Of a stretch of DNA of 64,000 nucleotides, positions 55,260-64,000 are shown one piece after another. The position numbers were made by a program, and so were the translations under genes. Position 1 is the stretch's first letter. Each line of letters starts with the position of its first letter. Origin of the DNA: Ureibacillus acetophenoni (GTDB lineage: Bacteria > Bacillota > Bacilli > Bacillales_A > Planococcaceae); assembly GCF_900220965.1 (NCBI RefSeq), contig NZ_OBQC01000018.1:1-64000 (forward strand), read 5' to 3'. The notes beneath the pieces were generated by a model. It was not told the origin of the DNA and made no database searches. It saw only the letters and a list, made by a program, of their open reading frames with translations.

Positions 55260-55586
55260 ATGGAAAAAAGTTATGCGTCAATGACGGAACAAGAACTCCG
55301 TGAAGAAATTGCAAATTTAAAAGAAAAAGCTCGTAAAGCGGAACAATTAGGAATTGTAAATGAATTTGCTGTGTATGAAAGAAAAGCAGTAATGGCTGCT
55401 GCATATTTAATTGACCCGGACACAATTGAAAAAGGTGAAATCTATCGTCTAGATGGATCACCTGGTGAGTATTTCAAAGTAGAGTATTTAAAAGGTCGTT
55501 TTGCTTGGGGCTATCGTCTTGGTGGAGAACAGTTCGAAGAAGCTTTACCTATTTCGTTATTATTACCAGTGAAAGCAGGAAAATAG
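55260..55586 (+). CDS. yfhH: YfhH family protein (DUF1811)
   Basis: A 108-residue protein: an N-terminal helical pair (MTEQELREEIANLKEKARKA) and a C-terminal small beta-barrel (GEIYRLDGSPGEYFKVEYLKG), the DUF1811 layout. Function unknown. It starts one base after the recX stop and ends one base before yfhJ, consistent with tight translational coupling. Confidence 0.9.
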   Translation: MEKSYASMTEQELREEIANLKEKARKAEQLGIVNEFAVYERKAVMAAAYLIDPDTIEKGEIYRLDGSPGEYFKVEYLKGRFAWGYRLGGEQFEEALPISLLLPVKAGK

Positions 55587-55587
55587 A

Positions 55588-55863
55588 ATGGATGCAAATG
55601 TAATTATTGAACAGTTAACTCAGGATCTTTTGTCAAAGAACACTCATTTATCTGTTGGGAAGGCTAGAACGTGGATAGAATTACTTTGGAGTGATTTCGA
55701 AACGACTTATGCAAAAGCTGGTTATGAATATCGAGGAGCAGAATATACTGAGCGAATTATTCGTCAATGGATAGAAAGTTATGGAGATAAAATTCATGAA
55801 TTCGCTGGACGAAATCCAAAGTATGCACATTTATTGGATGAAAGTGATGAGTCATTGAATTAA
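55588..55863 (+). CDS. yfhJ: YfhJ family protein (WVELL-type)
   Basis: A 91-residue protein with the family segment GKARTWIELLWSDFETTYAKAG and ERIIRQWIESYG. The role is unknown; it is conserved next to recX and yfhH in Bacillales. It ends about 50 bases before a bidirectional terminator; a single array-like decamer, TGGCGGATAC, lies at 55890. Confidence 0.88.
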   Translation: MDANVIIEQLTQDLLSKNTHLSVGKARTWIELLWSDFETTYAKAGYEYRGAEYTERIIRQWIESYGDKIHEFAGRNPKYAHLLDESDESLN

Positions 55864-55913
55864 TGAGGGCTTAACTTTTGACCAATTTTTGGCGGATACT
55901 AATAATCATTGAA

Positions 55914-55956
55914 AAAACACAAGAATGCTCAGCTACAAGAACATTCTTGTGTTTTA
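55914..55956. terminator. bidirectional terminator between yfhJ and yfhP
   Basis: A perfect 14-bp stem (55914-55927 with 55942-55955), A-run on one side and TTTT on the other. Confidence 0.88.
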
Positions 55957-55969
55957 CTTATTGTTAAAA

Positions 55970-56953
55970 TCAACTAGAACCAATCTGTAATTTTCTTTGT
56001 AATTTATCTTCACTAAAAATCCAGCCTGTATATGAATTAACAATATTCAACTCATCATCTAAATGGGCAACGGCAACAAAAGGGTAACGATCGTTACTTC
56101 GGTATCGTAAGTCAATTAAACGGACTTCCGTTAATCCACTCGGAAGTTCGGAAATCTCCCAATTGTACAATGGGGAGAATGAGACAAATGCTGCTAAATT
56201 TGTATCACTTAAAGCTTTTTCCACTAAAGGAGTTTTAGGAATGGGACGAATTTCAATCTTGTCGTGAATATTTACAGTTCGACCATATGCTCGTCCAACA
56301 TAATAGTGGGTTTTTGACTTTGCAGCAACCCGCCAATAAAAGAACCGCAATGTTGGAGCGACAATGACATAGTCTTCATCTTGTATGGTATTGCTAACTG
56401 CATTTTTTACAGCAGATTGAATAGCAAATCTTAAAAGATAATAAATAAAAATGATAAAATACATAATGCCGAAAGTAACTACTGGATTTGCTCCAAAAGC
56501 CCAAAGCAAAATACCGATACAATGGAGTCCGAAAATAATGGGGTCAAACGTATTTATGACACCCAATGCAACCCACTTTTTTGAAAAAGGTCGTAGTGCT
56601 TGTGTTCCATAGGCATTAAATATATCAACAAAAACATGGAGAAAGACCGCTAAAAAAGTCCAAAGCCATAAGTGAAAAATATTCGCATTTTCTACAATAA
56701 GTGACAATAAACCTGTAATTGCAAGTGGCCATAAGATGACAGCTGGAATTGAATGCGTAATTCCACGATGATGTCTTATATAAACCGCATTATTTCTTAA
56801 TTTTAAAACAGTATCGACATCAGGAGCTTGAGAACCTAAGATTGTACCTGCCATTACGGCACCAAATGTCATGGAATTTTGAGCCACAACAGGATCTACA
56901 AGTGCAAGGCCACCTAAAGCAACACCCATTACAAGATGTGTACCAGAATCCAT
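55970..56953 (-). CDS. yfhP: YfhP family membrane-bound metal-dependent hydrolase-like protein
   Basis: A 327-residue DUF457/YdjM-type protein. Metal-binding motifs lie near the N terminus (GTHLVMGVALGG, GSQAPDVDT, HHRGITHS) and four to five membrane segments follow; the C-terminal half is a soluble domain. B. subtilis YfhP has the same length and position, divergent from mutY, and is reported to repress its neighbours. ATG 56953 has AAGGAG eight bases upstream. Confidence 0.88.
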   Translation of the reverse strand: MDSGTHLVMGVALGGLALVDPVVAQNSMTFGAVMAGTILGSQAPDVDTVLKLRNNAVYIRHHRGITHSIPAVILWPLAITGLLSLIVENANIFHLWLWTFLAVFLHVFVDIFNAYGTQALRPFSKKWVALGVINTFDPIIFGLHCIGILLWAFGANPVVTFGIMYFIIFIYYLLRFAIQSAVKNAVSNTIQDEDYVIVAPTLRFFYWRVAAKSKTHYYVGRAYGRTVNIHDKIEIRPIPKTPLVEKALSDTNLAAFVSFSPLYNWEISELPSGLTEVRLIDLRYRSNDRYPFVAVAHLDDELNIVNSYTGWIFSEDKLQRKLQIGSS

Positions 56954-57074
56954 ATTTATCAACTCCTTATGTCGGAGATTTACTATAAGACTATTATATT
57001 GGATAAATACCCACTTATCCTCAATCTTATTATACCCTTTTTACGTAAAATTAAATCTGTTCAAGGAGGATGTC

Positions 57075-58139
57075 GTGAAATATCCATATAAAAATGAATT
57101 TACCTCGAATCTTGTGGAATGGTACCACGGTGAAAAACGTGATCTTCCATGGAGGCGTACAAATGATCCATACAAAATTTGGGTTTCTGAAGTAATGCTG
57201 CAGCAAACGCGCGTTGATACAGTAATCCCTTATTATAATAGATTTTTAGAAAAATACCCAACACCACAATCATTAGCTTATGCCCCACAAGAAGAACTAT
57301 TGAAAATGTGGGAAGGTTTAGGTTATTACTCCAGAGCACGAAATTTACAATCTGGAGTAAGGGAAGTCGTTGAAAAATATGATGGACAAGTTCCAAATAA
57401 CCGTCATGACCTATCAAAATTAAAAGGAATCGGCCCCTATACAGCTGGAGCCATATTAAGTATTGCATTTAATGAACCTGAACATGCGGTTGATGGTAAT
57501 GTAATGAGAGTACTAAGTCGAGTGCTACATATTAAAGAAGATATTGCTGTAACTAAGACGAAAAAAATATTTGAAGAAGCAGTAATGGATTTAATTGACC
57601 AAGATGATCCAGGTGCGTTTAATCAAGGTTTAATGGATCTAGGAGCGCAAATATGTACACCAACATCGCCAAAATGTCTTCTTTGCCCTGTCAGAGAATA
57701 TTGTATGGCGTTTCAGGAAGGGCATCCAGAAGAACTGCCTATAAAATCAAAAAAGACAAAATCAAAAACAATCCAGTACAATGTGTTTGTCATTAAAGAT
57801 GGTAACGGACATTACTTGGTAGAGAAGAGACCTGATGAAGGGTTACTTGCAAGTATGTGGCAGTTTCCAATGCTTGAGAAACTAAAGAATCAATCATCGG
57901 AAAAGATTTATGAGGCGTTGGAAAATAATTATAATGTTAAGTTAAAAGGCAATTTAGATAATCCGATTCTTGAATTTAAACATATCTTTTCTCACTTAAC
58001 GTGGGAGATGGCATATTATCTTGTTGAAGCTGAGCACGAAGGAGACCGTTCAGAAATATGTGGTTTCTATAGCCTTGAAGAGATTGGACAATTACCGATG
58101 TCAGTACCAATGTTGAAGGTTTTGAATAGTCTGAAATAA
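57075..58139 (+). CDS. mutY: adenine DNA glycosylase MutY
   Basis: A 354-residue repair enzyme removing adenine mispaired with 8-oxoguanine. It has the HhH-GPD core with catalytic Glu in MLQQTRVDTV, the HhH loop LKGIGPYTAGAI, catalytic Asp in AVDGNVMRVLSR, the [4Fe-4S] loop CTPTSPKCLLCPVREYC and a C-terminal NUDIX-like 8-oxoG recognition domain. The start is GTG 57075 with AAGGAGGA upstream. Confidence 0.95.
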   Translation: MKYPYKNEFTSNLVEWYHGEKRDLPWRRTNDPYKIWVSEVMLQQTRVDTVIPYYNRFLEKYPTPQSLAYAPQEELLKMWEGLGYYSRARNLQSGVREVVEKYDGQVPNNRHDLSKLKGIGPYTAGAILSIAFNEPEHAVDGNVMRVLSRVLHIKEDIAVTKTKKIFEEAVMDLIDQDDPGAFNQGLMDLGAQICTPTSPKCLLCPVREYCMAFQEGHPEELPIKSKKTKSKTIQYNVFVIKDGNGHYLVEKRPDEGLLASMWQFPMLEKLKNQSSEKIYEALENNYNVKLKGNLDNPILEFKHIFSHLTWEMAYYLVEAEHEGDRSEICGFYSLEEIGQLPMSVPMLKVLNSLK

Positions 58140-58210
58140 TTAATTTGAGAATTTGTCGAATAATCTCTATCCAATCAGCCCACAATAGTTTATGTGGAGG
58201 TGAAATAGAG

Positions 58211-58384
58211 ATGGCAAAAAACAATAACAACCGTAACAACAATAACAACAATAATAACAACAACAACAACAATGCTGAGTTCGCAGCAGAGCAAGATTTT
58301 GCTCAACAAAACAACAAACAAAAACAACAAAATAACCAACGCAACAACAACCGCAACAACAACAATAACAACAATAACCGATAA
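58211..58384 (+). CDS. Asn-rich gamma-type small acid-soluble spore protein-like
   Basis: A 57-residue protein, nearly all Asn, Gln, Arg and Lys, with one unique segment AEFAAEQDFAQQ. EFAAEQ resembles the EFASET protease site of gamma-SASPs, and B. subtilis sspE occupies the matching position beyond mutY. The poly-Asn tracts are coded by runs of AAC/AAT, which behave as a trinucleotide repeat and probably vary in length. GGAGGTGAAA lies upstream of ATG 58211. A divergent SASP is the best guess. Confidence 0.65.
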   Translation: MAKNNNNRNNNNNNNNNNNNNAEFAAEQDFAQQNNKQKQQNNQRNNNRNNNNNNNNR

Positions 58385-58571
58385 GTTTTAACTTCATTAA
58401 AGTAAAAACCTCCAACGTCTTAAAGCGGAAATATGAAATGCAATCATAAACCCCTTTCTGTTGGATTCAAATGAAGTTAAAGCCTGCGGTGGGTGCAACA
58501 GATATTTACCGAGCGTGCTCGATAAAAATCTGGCTGCTAATACGCCAATGGCATTGATTAAATGGTTACAT
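58385..58571. other. unassigned segment of less AT-rich sequence before a strong terminator
   Basis: About 190 bases, with the stretch 58470-58560 clearly richer in G and C than the flanks. No frame on either strand has a ribosome site. The terminator just downstream is separated from the spore gene by this whole segment, so it may be a long 3' UTR, a small RNA or a decayed gene. Confidence 0.4.
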
Positions 58572-58614
58572 TTAGGTATAGACAATTGCAAATTGTCTAT
58601 ACCTAATATTTTTT
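58572..58614 (+). terminator. strong intrinsic terminator
   Basis: A perfect 16-bp stem (58572-58587 with 58591-58606), loop GCA, followed by a T-rich run. Confidence 0.9.
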
Positions 58615-58733
58615 ATTGTGAAATTGTCCGTTCTTCCTGCTACAAGTTTTGGTAATCCATTGCTATAATATAATTGGAATATATATTATTTAACTTCGAA
58701 AATTTTATAGCAAAGATAAAGGTGGGCTTTTAT

Positions 58734-59282
58734 ATGGCAATACCGGTAGAAGGAGAAAAGATACAAATACATAGCTATAAACATAATGGACAGATTCACC
58801 GAGTTTGGCAGGAAACGACGGTGTTAAAAGGAACGAAAAATATATTTATTGGTGCGAATGAGAGAACGCTTGTTACCGAATCAGATGGACGAACATGGTT
58901 AACAAGGGAACCATCAATCTGTTACTTCCATGCTGAGCATTGGTTTAATATAATTTGCATGTTAAGAGAAGATGGTGTTTACTATTACTGTAATATGAGT
59001 TCTCCATATGTGTTTGATAACAATGCAATTAAATATATTGATTACGATCTTGATATTAAGGTGTTTCCAGATATGACTTATACTTTGTTAGATGAAGACG
59101 AATACAATCAACATAAAAAAGAAATGGGTTATCCCGAAGTGATCGATAAGATATTGAAGCGCAATGTTCAAAAACTAATTAGTTGGATTAAACAAAGAAG
59201 AGGTCCTTTTGCGCAAGATTTTATCGAAGTGTGGACAAATCGTTATCAATTTATGAAAGAAATGCAATCATCCAATGAATAA
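58734..59282 (+). CDS. ntdP: nucleoside tri-/diphosphate phosphatase NtdP (DUF402, YgaC-like)
   Basis: A 182-residue DUF402 protein that hydrolyses nucleoside tri- and diphosphates in characterised staphylococcal and Bacillus relatives. Family marks: [37 protein letters not shown], and [16 protein letters not shown] 58734 is chosen because AAGGTGGGC lies upstream and the conserved N terminus [10 protein letters not shown] starts there. It precedes ygaD, as in B. subtilis. Confidence 0.92.
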   Translation: MAIPVEGEKIQIHSYKHNGQIHRVWQETTVLKGTKNIFIGANERTLVTESDGRTWLTREPSICYFHAEHWFNIICMLREDGVYYYCNMSSPYVFDNNAIKYIDYDLDIKVFPDMTYTLLDEDEYNQHKKEMGYPEVIDKILKRNVQKLISWIKQRRGPFAQDFIEVWTNRYQFMKEMQSSNE

Positions 59283-59290
59283 GTAAATGC

Positions 59291-59320
59291 GCCTATTGGT
59301 CGAATTGCCAATAGGCTTTT
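59291..59320 (+). terminator. intrinsic terminator after ntdP
   Basis: A perfect 9-bp stem, GCCTATTGG (59291-59299) with its complement (59308-59316), then TTTTCT. The T-run is short, so read-through into ygaD is possible. Confidence 0.75.
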
Positions 59321-59398
59321 CTAAGGTTATGAATAGTTATGGATTCATGGAGGCAAAACATAACTTGCAGCACGATGAAAGGAAGTGAATTCAAAACC

Positions 59399-61144
59399 TT
59401 GGGTAGTATGCGGCGTTATATGAGGTTTGTTAAACCTTACAAATGGGAAATTTTTGTAACATTATTAATTGGAATTTTAAAATTTGCAATACCATTATTT
59501 ATTCCGTTTCTTACAAAGATCGTCATTGACGATATTATTTTAGAAGAATCTTTATCCTCAGGTGAAAAAATCACACAGTTAGTTTATTGGCTTGGTGGAA
59601 CGGTCATTTTATTCTTCATCATTCGTCCCCCTATTGAATATTACCGTCAATATTTCGCCCAACATGTAGGAAATAAAGTGTTGTTCGATATTCGTAAAGA
59701 ACTATTTGGTCATCTTCAAAAGTTAAGTTTAAAGTATTATGCGAATACGCGAGCAGGGGAAGTTATTTCCCGAGTAATAAATGATGTCGAACAAACGAAG
59801 AACTTCATTATGATTGGATTAATGAACTTGTGGCTCGATATGGCGACAATTCTAATCGTCATCGGCATTATGCTTTCAATGGACGTTGGTTTAACGCTTG
59901 TTGCAATTATTTCATTACCTCTTTTTGCAATCAGTGTTAAGTATTTTTTCGGAAAGCTACGAGACTTAACAAGAAAACGATCTCAAGCTTTAGCTGGAGT
60001 TCAAAGTTATTTACATGAACGGGTAAGTGGTATAAGCATTATTAAAAGCTTTGCCCTTGAAAAACATGAACAACAAATTTTTGATAAGGAAAACGGTGAA
60101 TTTTTAGACCGTTCCCTTGATCATACCGTTTGGAATGCAAAATCCTTTGCTGTGGTCAATACGATTACTGATATTGCGCCACTTTTAGTTATTGGTTGGG
60201 CAGGTTATGAAGTAATTAATGGGAATTTAACTGTAGGAACAGTGGCTGCTTTTATGGGATATATTGAACGTTTATACGCACCATTACGAAGATTAATGAA
60301 CTCTTCTACGACTTTAACGCAGTCCATAGCATCTATGGATCGTATGTTTGAGTTAATGGATGAAAAATATGATGTCACTGACAAAACAGATGCTAGAAAT
60401 TTGCCTGCTATTAAGGGACAAGTGGACTTTGAAAAAGTGACTTTTAAATATGATGAGGATGGGCAAACCATATTAAATCATATAGATTTTCAAATTAAAC
60501 CTGGAGAAACAGCTGCTTTTGTTGGAATGAGTGGTGGAGGAAAATCCACGATAGTTAGCTTAATTCCACGATTTTATGATGTGACAAGCGGAGCAGTTAA
60601 AATTGATGGGGTGAATGTAGCAGATATTACCCAGCGTTCGTTACGTTCTCAAATTGGGATCGTTTTACAGGACAATATTTTGTTCAGCGACTCAGTAAAG
60701 CAAAATATCCTAATGGGTAGACCTGATGCGACAGATGAAGAGGTCATTGAGGCTGCAAAGGCGGCAAATGCACATGATTTCATCATGTCATTACCTGATG
60801 GTTATGATACTAAAGTGGGAGAGCGCGGTGTGAAGCTATCTGGCGGACAAAAACAACGTGTGGCAATTGCACGAGTGTTCCTGAAAAATCCACCAATCTT
60901 AGTTTTAGACGAGGCGACTTCAGCATTAGATTTAGAAAGTGAAGCTTTAATTCAAGAGTCTTTAGAACAACTAGCTCACAATCGTACAACAATTATGATT
61001 GCCCACCGTCTATCTACAATTACTCATGCAGATAAAATTTTTGTAATCGATCATGGTGAGTTAGTGGAACAAGGTACACATGATGAATTAATGGAAAAGC
61101 AAGGTATTTATTACGACCTGTTCCAAATACAGAAGTTAGATTAA
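59399..61144 (+). CDS. ygaD: ABC exporter, fused permease/ATPase (YgaD-like)
   Basis: A 581-residue half-transporter of the MsbA/BmrA type: six membrane helices (about 20-300) followed by an ATPase with Walker [11 protein letters not shown]-loop IVLQDNILF, signature [12 protein letters not shown], Walker [13 protein letters not shown] and switch IAHRLST. It works as a dimer exporting lipids or drugs. The TTG at 59399 is preferred because AAAGGAAGTG lies about 10 bases upstream and the length then equals B. subtilis YgaD; ATG 59408 is possible. Confidence 0.9.
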   Translation: MGSMRRYMRFVKPYKWEIFVTLLIGILKFAIPLFIPFLTKIVIDDIILEESLSSGEKITQLVYWLGGTVILFFIIRPPIEYYRQYFAQHVGNKVLFDIRKELFGHLQKLSLKYYANTRAGEVISRVINDVEQTKNFIMIGLMNLWLDMATILIVIGIMLSMDVGLTLVAIISLPLFAISVKYFFGKLRDLTRKRSQALAGVQSYLHERVSGISIIKSFALEKHEQQIFDKENGEFLDRSLDHTVWNAKSFAVVNTITDIAPLLVIGWAGYEVINGNLTVGTVAAFMGYIERLYAPLRRLMNSSTTLTQSIASMDRMFELMDEKYDVTDKTDARNLPAIKGQVDFEKVTFKYDEDGQTILNHIDFQIKPGETAAFVGMSGGGKSTIVSLIPRFYDVTSGAVKIDGVNVADITQRSLRSQIGIVLQDNILFSDSVKQNILMGRPDATDEEVIEAAKAANAHDFIMSLPDGYDTKVGERGVKLSGGQKQRVAIARVFLKNPPILVLDEATSALDLESEALIQESLEQLAHNRTTIMIAHRLSTITHADKIFVIDHGELVEQGTHDELMEKQGIYYDLFQIQKLD

Positions 61145-61156
61145 TAAGTAAAATGA

Positions 61157-61193
61157 AATGCTCAATTCCCGTCAGTGGAATTGGGCATTTTTT
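61157..61193 (+). terminator. intrinsic terminator after ygaD
   Basis: A 13-bp stem (61157-61169 with 61177-61189, one G-T pair), then a T-run. It lies immediately left of array B. Confidence 0.88.
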
Positions 61194-61243
61194 AATTACT
61201 TGATTTTAGGAAAAAGGGCTAGATTCTAATCAGTTTTTAATAT

Positions 61244-61521
61244 TGGCGAATAACATGCTAGTTTTGGCGAATAAGCATATTAAAATGGCGAATAACTCAT
61301 CAGAAATGGCGAATAACGCCCCATGAAAATCCCTAGTTCTTAATATTGGCGAATAACATGCTCGAAATGGCGAATAAACATATTAAACTGGCGAATACCT
61401 CATCAGATTTGGCGAATAATGTTCCATGAAAAGCTCTAGTTATAATATTGGCGAATACCTTGCTAGAATTGGCGAATAAACATATTAAATTGGCGAATAA
61501 TTCTTCAGATTTGGCGAATAT
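61244..61521 (+). repeat. 21-bp-period decamer array B (core TGGCGAATAA, three super-repeats)
   Basis: Twelve copies start at 61244, 61265, 61286, 61307 | 61347, 61368, 61389, 61410 | 61449, 61470, 61491, 61512. Within each group of four the step is exactly 21 bp; groups are separated by 39-40 bp, giving super-repeats of 103 and 102 bp. TGGCGAATA is invariant in all twelve, and nine are TGGCGAATAA. Filler is partly shared between super-repeats (CATATTAAA, CATCAGA). All copies have one orientation, and the array lies between two convergent terminators. Confidence 0.92.
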
Positions 61522-61583
61522 CATTATAAAATGAAGTTGGATCAGGAAGTTTTCCAAATTATATTGATTTACACCAATAAAAG

Positions 61584-61627
61584 TTAAAAAGGGTAAAGCT
61601 TTGCACTTATATTGCAAGCTTTACCCT
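61584..61627 (-). terminator. intrinsic terminator after ygaE
   Basis: A long stem, AGGGTAAAGCTTTGCA (61590-61605) with 61613-61627 (one-base difference), T-rich on the minus-strand exit. It closes the right side of array B. Confidence 0.88.
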
Positions 61628-61667
61628 AAACTATCATTTCAGTTTAATCCGCGAGTATTATTTTATT

Positions 61668-62762
61668 CTAGTAGAACTGTTCTTCCAAATCTTCGTTTGA
61701 TTCCTTACTATGATAGCTTCGATAAGAGACTATTAATGTATCAAGGTGTTCCAAGTTTTCCTCGTAGTCTAAAATCCGTGAGAATGTATAAAATAAATGA
61801 TAGCTTGAAAAATCCTCTTCACCTTCACGCATACTATCATCAAGGACAATTTGTTCGATTATATTTTTCATAACAGCAGATCGATCTAAATGTTCTTCAC
61901 TTACTGTCCACTTTGAATGTTCAGGCTTTAGTTTCCCTGTAAACTTTAACAATAATTGCTCATGGTAGGTAAGTAAGAAATCTAATCGTTCTAAAAACAT
62001 ACTACGAAAAGAATCAGGCAAGTTCCCAATTGCATTTTCATGTTTGTAAACCCTTGATAGTAATTCCATACTCTTCTGTGTTGTGATCATCATTTGACGA
62101 TATACTACAAGCTTTCTTGCATGGACAAATCGTTTACTTTTCGTATAATTACGTTCTTCCTTGAAAAATTCATATATCTTTTCCAAATCAGTATATCGAC
62201 TATGAATTTTACTAATAGCTGTTTTTGTTGAATTATGTTCCGATGCATTTCTAACAGCCAGACGAGTCCAGCGAATAATATCATCCTGCAATGTGTGAAT
62301 CGCTTTAAACAATTTCACTTCATATCGTGGTGGTAAGAAAATCATATTAACGATAAATGCAGCGAGTACACCAACCATCACAGTTCCAAAACGAATCAAA
62401 CTAAATCCTAAAAAGTCGTCTCCTTCATAGACCATAATGGCCACAACTGTAACAAGTGCTAACGATAAAGAGCTATCTAGCTTCATTTTTAGCATAATTC
62501 CAATGACAATTATGGCAGCGATCCCAATCGCGACAATGTGATGACCGAATAGTAAACCAAATAATACGGCAATTGCAGCACCGATAATATTCCCTTGTAT
62601 TTGTTCTAGGATGGATAAATAGGAACGATAAATCGATGGCTGAATCGCAAATATTGCAGCAATCCCTGCAAAAACGGGTGATGGTAAATTTAATAGTTCA
62701 GCTAAAAATAGTGAAAATACAATGGCAACTCCCGTTTTTAAAACGCGGGCACCTACTTGCAT
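61668..62762 (-). CDS. ygaE: aromatic acid exporter family protein (YgaE-like)
   Basis: A 364-residue protein with about five to six membrane helices in the first 150 residues (FUSC/ArAE-type fold: GARVLKTGVAIVFSLFLAE, ALVTVVAIMVYEGDDFL, GVLAAFIVNMIFLPPRYE) and a long helical cytoplasmic domain. It resembles B. subtilis YgaE in position and layout. An efflux role for aromatic acids is a family prediction only. Confidence 0.85.
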   Translation of the reverse strand: MQVGARVLKTGVAIVFSLFLAELLNLPSPVFAGIAAIFAIQPSIYRSYLSILEQIQGNIIGAAIAVLFGLLFGHHIVAIGIAAIIVIGIMLKMKLDSSLSLALVTVVAIMVYEGDDFLGFSLIRFGTVMVGVLAAFIVNMIFLPPRYEVKLFKAIHTLQDDIIRWTRLAVRNASEHNSTKTAISKIHSRYTDLEKIYEFFKEERNYTKSKRFVHARKLVVYRQMMITTQKSMELLSRVYKHENAIGNLPDSFRSMFLERLDFLLTYHEQLLLKFTGKLKPEHSKWTVSEEHLDRSAVMKNIIEQIVLDDSMREGEEDFSSYHLFYTFSRILDYEENLEHLDTLIVSYRSYHSKESNEDLEEQFY

Positions 62763-62866
62763 AAATGAGAGCCCTCTCTTTCTCTTTAGAAAAAATCAAT
62801 AACAATATCCCATTTCACCGAGGATAATTATGACTACATACTGCGGCTTTCCATAAAACTTTTAAC

Positions 62867-64000
62867 TTAAGCTAGTTTTGAAAACGCGTAATCAGCTGCA
62901 GCGATTGTTTCAATTATATCCTCTTCTTTATGTTCTGTCGTTAAGAACCATGCTTCGTATTTTGAAGGAGCTAAGTTAACCCCTTTTTCAAGCATTAATT
63001 TGAAGAAACGGCCAAACATCTCTCCGTCTGATTTTTCCGCTTGTTCATAGTTTTCTACTTTTTCGTTTGTAAAGTATACCGATAATGCACCTTTAATACG
63101 GTTGATAGTAATCGTTATACCATGTTTCTCAGCAGCTTCTAATAAGCCTTTTTCTAAAATTGCACCTAGACGATCCATTTCTTCATAAATCCCTGGTTGT
63201 TTTAATACTTCTAAACAAGCAATTCCAGCTAACATAGACGCAGGATTTCCCGCCATCGTTCCTGCTTGATATGCAGGACCAAGTGGTGCGACAGTATCCA
63301 TAATTTCTTTGCGTCCTCCATAAGCTCCAATTGGAAGACCACCACCAATAATTTTACCCATTGCCGTTAAATCAGGTTTTAAGCCAAGTAGATCTTGTGC
63401 AGCACCATAATGGAATCTAAATGCAGTAATTACTTCATCGTGAATTGTTAGAGCACCTTTTTCTTTTGCAACTTCATGGACAAACTCTAAAAACCCTGGA
63501 TTTGGCATAACCATTCCGAAGTTTCCAACGATTGGTTCAATTAAAATTGCTGCTACTTCGTCTCCCCATTTATCAATTGCCATTTTGAATTCTTCCTTAT
63601 TGTTAAATGGAACAGTAATTACTTCAGTTGCAACAGCTACTGGTACACCAGCAGAATCTGGGGAGCCTAATGTTGCGGGTCCAGAACCAGCCGCAACTAG
63701 CACTTGGTCGAAGTGGCCGTGATAACATCCAGCAAATTTAATTATTTTAGTACGTCCTGTGTATGCACGAGCAACGCGAACAGTAGTCATAACTGCTTCT
63801 GTACCAGAGTTTGTAAAACGTACTTTATCTAACGAAGGAATTGCATCTTTTAACATTTTCGCAAAACGAACTTCATGCGCCGTTGGTGTGCCAAAAAGTA
63901 CTCCTGTTTCTGCTGCGTGTGAAATCGCCTGAGCAATATGAGGATGTCCAAAACCTGTAATAATTGGACCGTAGGCAGCTAGGTAATCAATGTAACGATT
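62867..64000 (-). CDS. hemL: glutamate-1-semialdehyde 2,1-aminomutase (5' end outside window)
   Basis: A PLP enzyme converting glutamate-1-semialdehyde to 5-aminolevulinate for haem synthesis. The frame is open to the window edge (377 residues visible, from [11 protein letters not shown]), so the start and about 50 residues lie beyond 64000; the internal ATG at 63856 is not the start. Seen: [44 protein letters not shown] and the PLP lysine in [17 protein letters not shown]. Its place after ygaE suggests it is the gsaB-type second copy of B. subtilis. Confidence 0.93.
   Translation of the reverse strand, partial: NRYIDYLAAYGPIITGFGHPHIAQAISHAAETGVLFGTPTAHEVRFAKMLKDAIPSLDKVRFTNSGTEAVMTTVRVARAYTGRTKIIKFAGCYHGHFDQVLVAAGSGPATLGSPDSAGVPVAVATEVITVPFNNKEEFKMAIDKWGDEVAAILIEPIVGNFGMVMPNPGFLEFVHEVAKEKGALTIHDEVITAFRFHYGAAQDLLGLKPDLTAMGKIIGGGLPIGAYGGRKEIMDTVAPLGPAYQAGTMAGNPASMLAGIACLEVLKQPGIYEEMDRLGAILEKGLLEAAEKHGITITINRIKGALSVYFTNEKVENYEQAEKSDGEMFGRFFKLMLEKGVNLAPSKYEAWFLTTEHKEEDIIETIAAADYAFSKLA

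Noticed and set aside
58167..58415. Cys-rich minus-strand frame
   Set aside because: It is the antisense of the Asn codon repeats of the spore-protein gene.
58461..58655. A 64-residue frame with a CGGCNRYL segment
   Set aside because: No ribosome site, a TTG start, and it runs through the terminator hairpin.
61333..61617. A 94-residue minus-strand frame across array B with heptad FA repeats
   Set aside because: It is the reverse reading of the 21-bp repeats; its start lies in the ygaE terminator and it has no ribosome site.
63727..63856. ATG at 63856 as the hemL start
   Set aside because: The frame stays open to the window edge and encodes conserved aminomutase sequence upstream of that ATG.

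Overview
The window looks like chromosome of a low-GC, endospore-forming, motile Gram-positive of the Bacillales, most likely the Lysinibacillus/Ureibacillus/Solibacillus side of the Planococcaceae (Caryophanaceae). The grounds are AT-rich sequence with strong Shine-Dalgarno sites, many TTG/GTG starts, gamma-type spore proteins, a PdaA spore-cortex deacetylase, the proton-type MotAB stator, an FMN riboswitch, and a block (pdaA, recX, yfhH, yfhJ, yfhP, mutY, sspE-like, ntdP, ygaD, ygaE, hemL/gsaB) that resembles the Bacillus subtilis yfh-yga region. A D-aspartate-ligase-like ATP-grasp enzyme next to an Asp/Glu racemase fits the L-Lys-D-Asp (A4alpha) peptidoglycan of that family. The genus is an inference. 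No rRNA or tRNA genes, CRISPR arrays or prophage were seen.

Layout. 1-92 is the 3' end of a group II intron. 0.3-12 kb holds a glutathionyl-hydroquinone-reductase-like protein, two GNAT acetyltransferases, an ABC exporter pair, a large membrane-anchored HtrA-like protease with a zinc ribbon, a gamma-SASP, an acyl-CoA ligase and an orphan amino-acid-binding lipoprotein. 12-25 kb holds the wall-bridge pair, a YfmL-type RNA helicase with an M29 aminopeptidase, sbcDC, map and a carbonic anhydrase. 25-36 kb holds motAB, an autoregulated-looking pseudouridine operon (HTH-psuK, psuG), YtxH and YihY proteins, a yhgD-yhgE pair with matching operators, and a class I fumarase. 36-43 kb starts with a small unassigned transcription unit and a repeat array, then an MFS transporter and a five-gene Na+ symporter/amine dehydrogenase cluster flanked by an 18-bp repeat. 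43-48 kb holds the carboxynorspermidine/carboxyspermidine polyamine pair and a GntR-controlled membrane operon. 48-64 kb holds an OFA transporter, RlmD, the FMN riboswitch with ribE-ribB-ribH, and the yfh-yga block, ending inside hemL.

The least explained sequence is a set of three intergenic arrays in which a decamer recurs almost exactly every 21 bp, two helical turns, with unrelated filler between copies: TGGCGAATAA at 36.5 kb (about 12 copies) and 61.2-61.5 kb (12 copies in three ~102-bp super-repeats), and a sister core TGTCCGATAA at 45.5 kb (4 copies). The 61-kb array lies between two convergent terminators, so promoter control does not readily explain it.

Local regulation that can be read directly includes the FMN riboswitch and its terminator, a double dyad over the -10 box of the HTH-psuK operon, identical TGACC-N13-GGTCA operators before yhgD and yhgE, and an inverted repeat over the -35 box of the GntR operon. 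Intrinsic terminators separate most transcription units.
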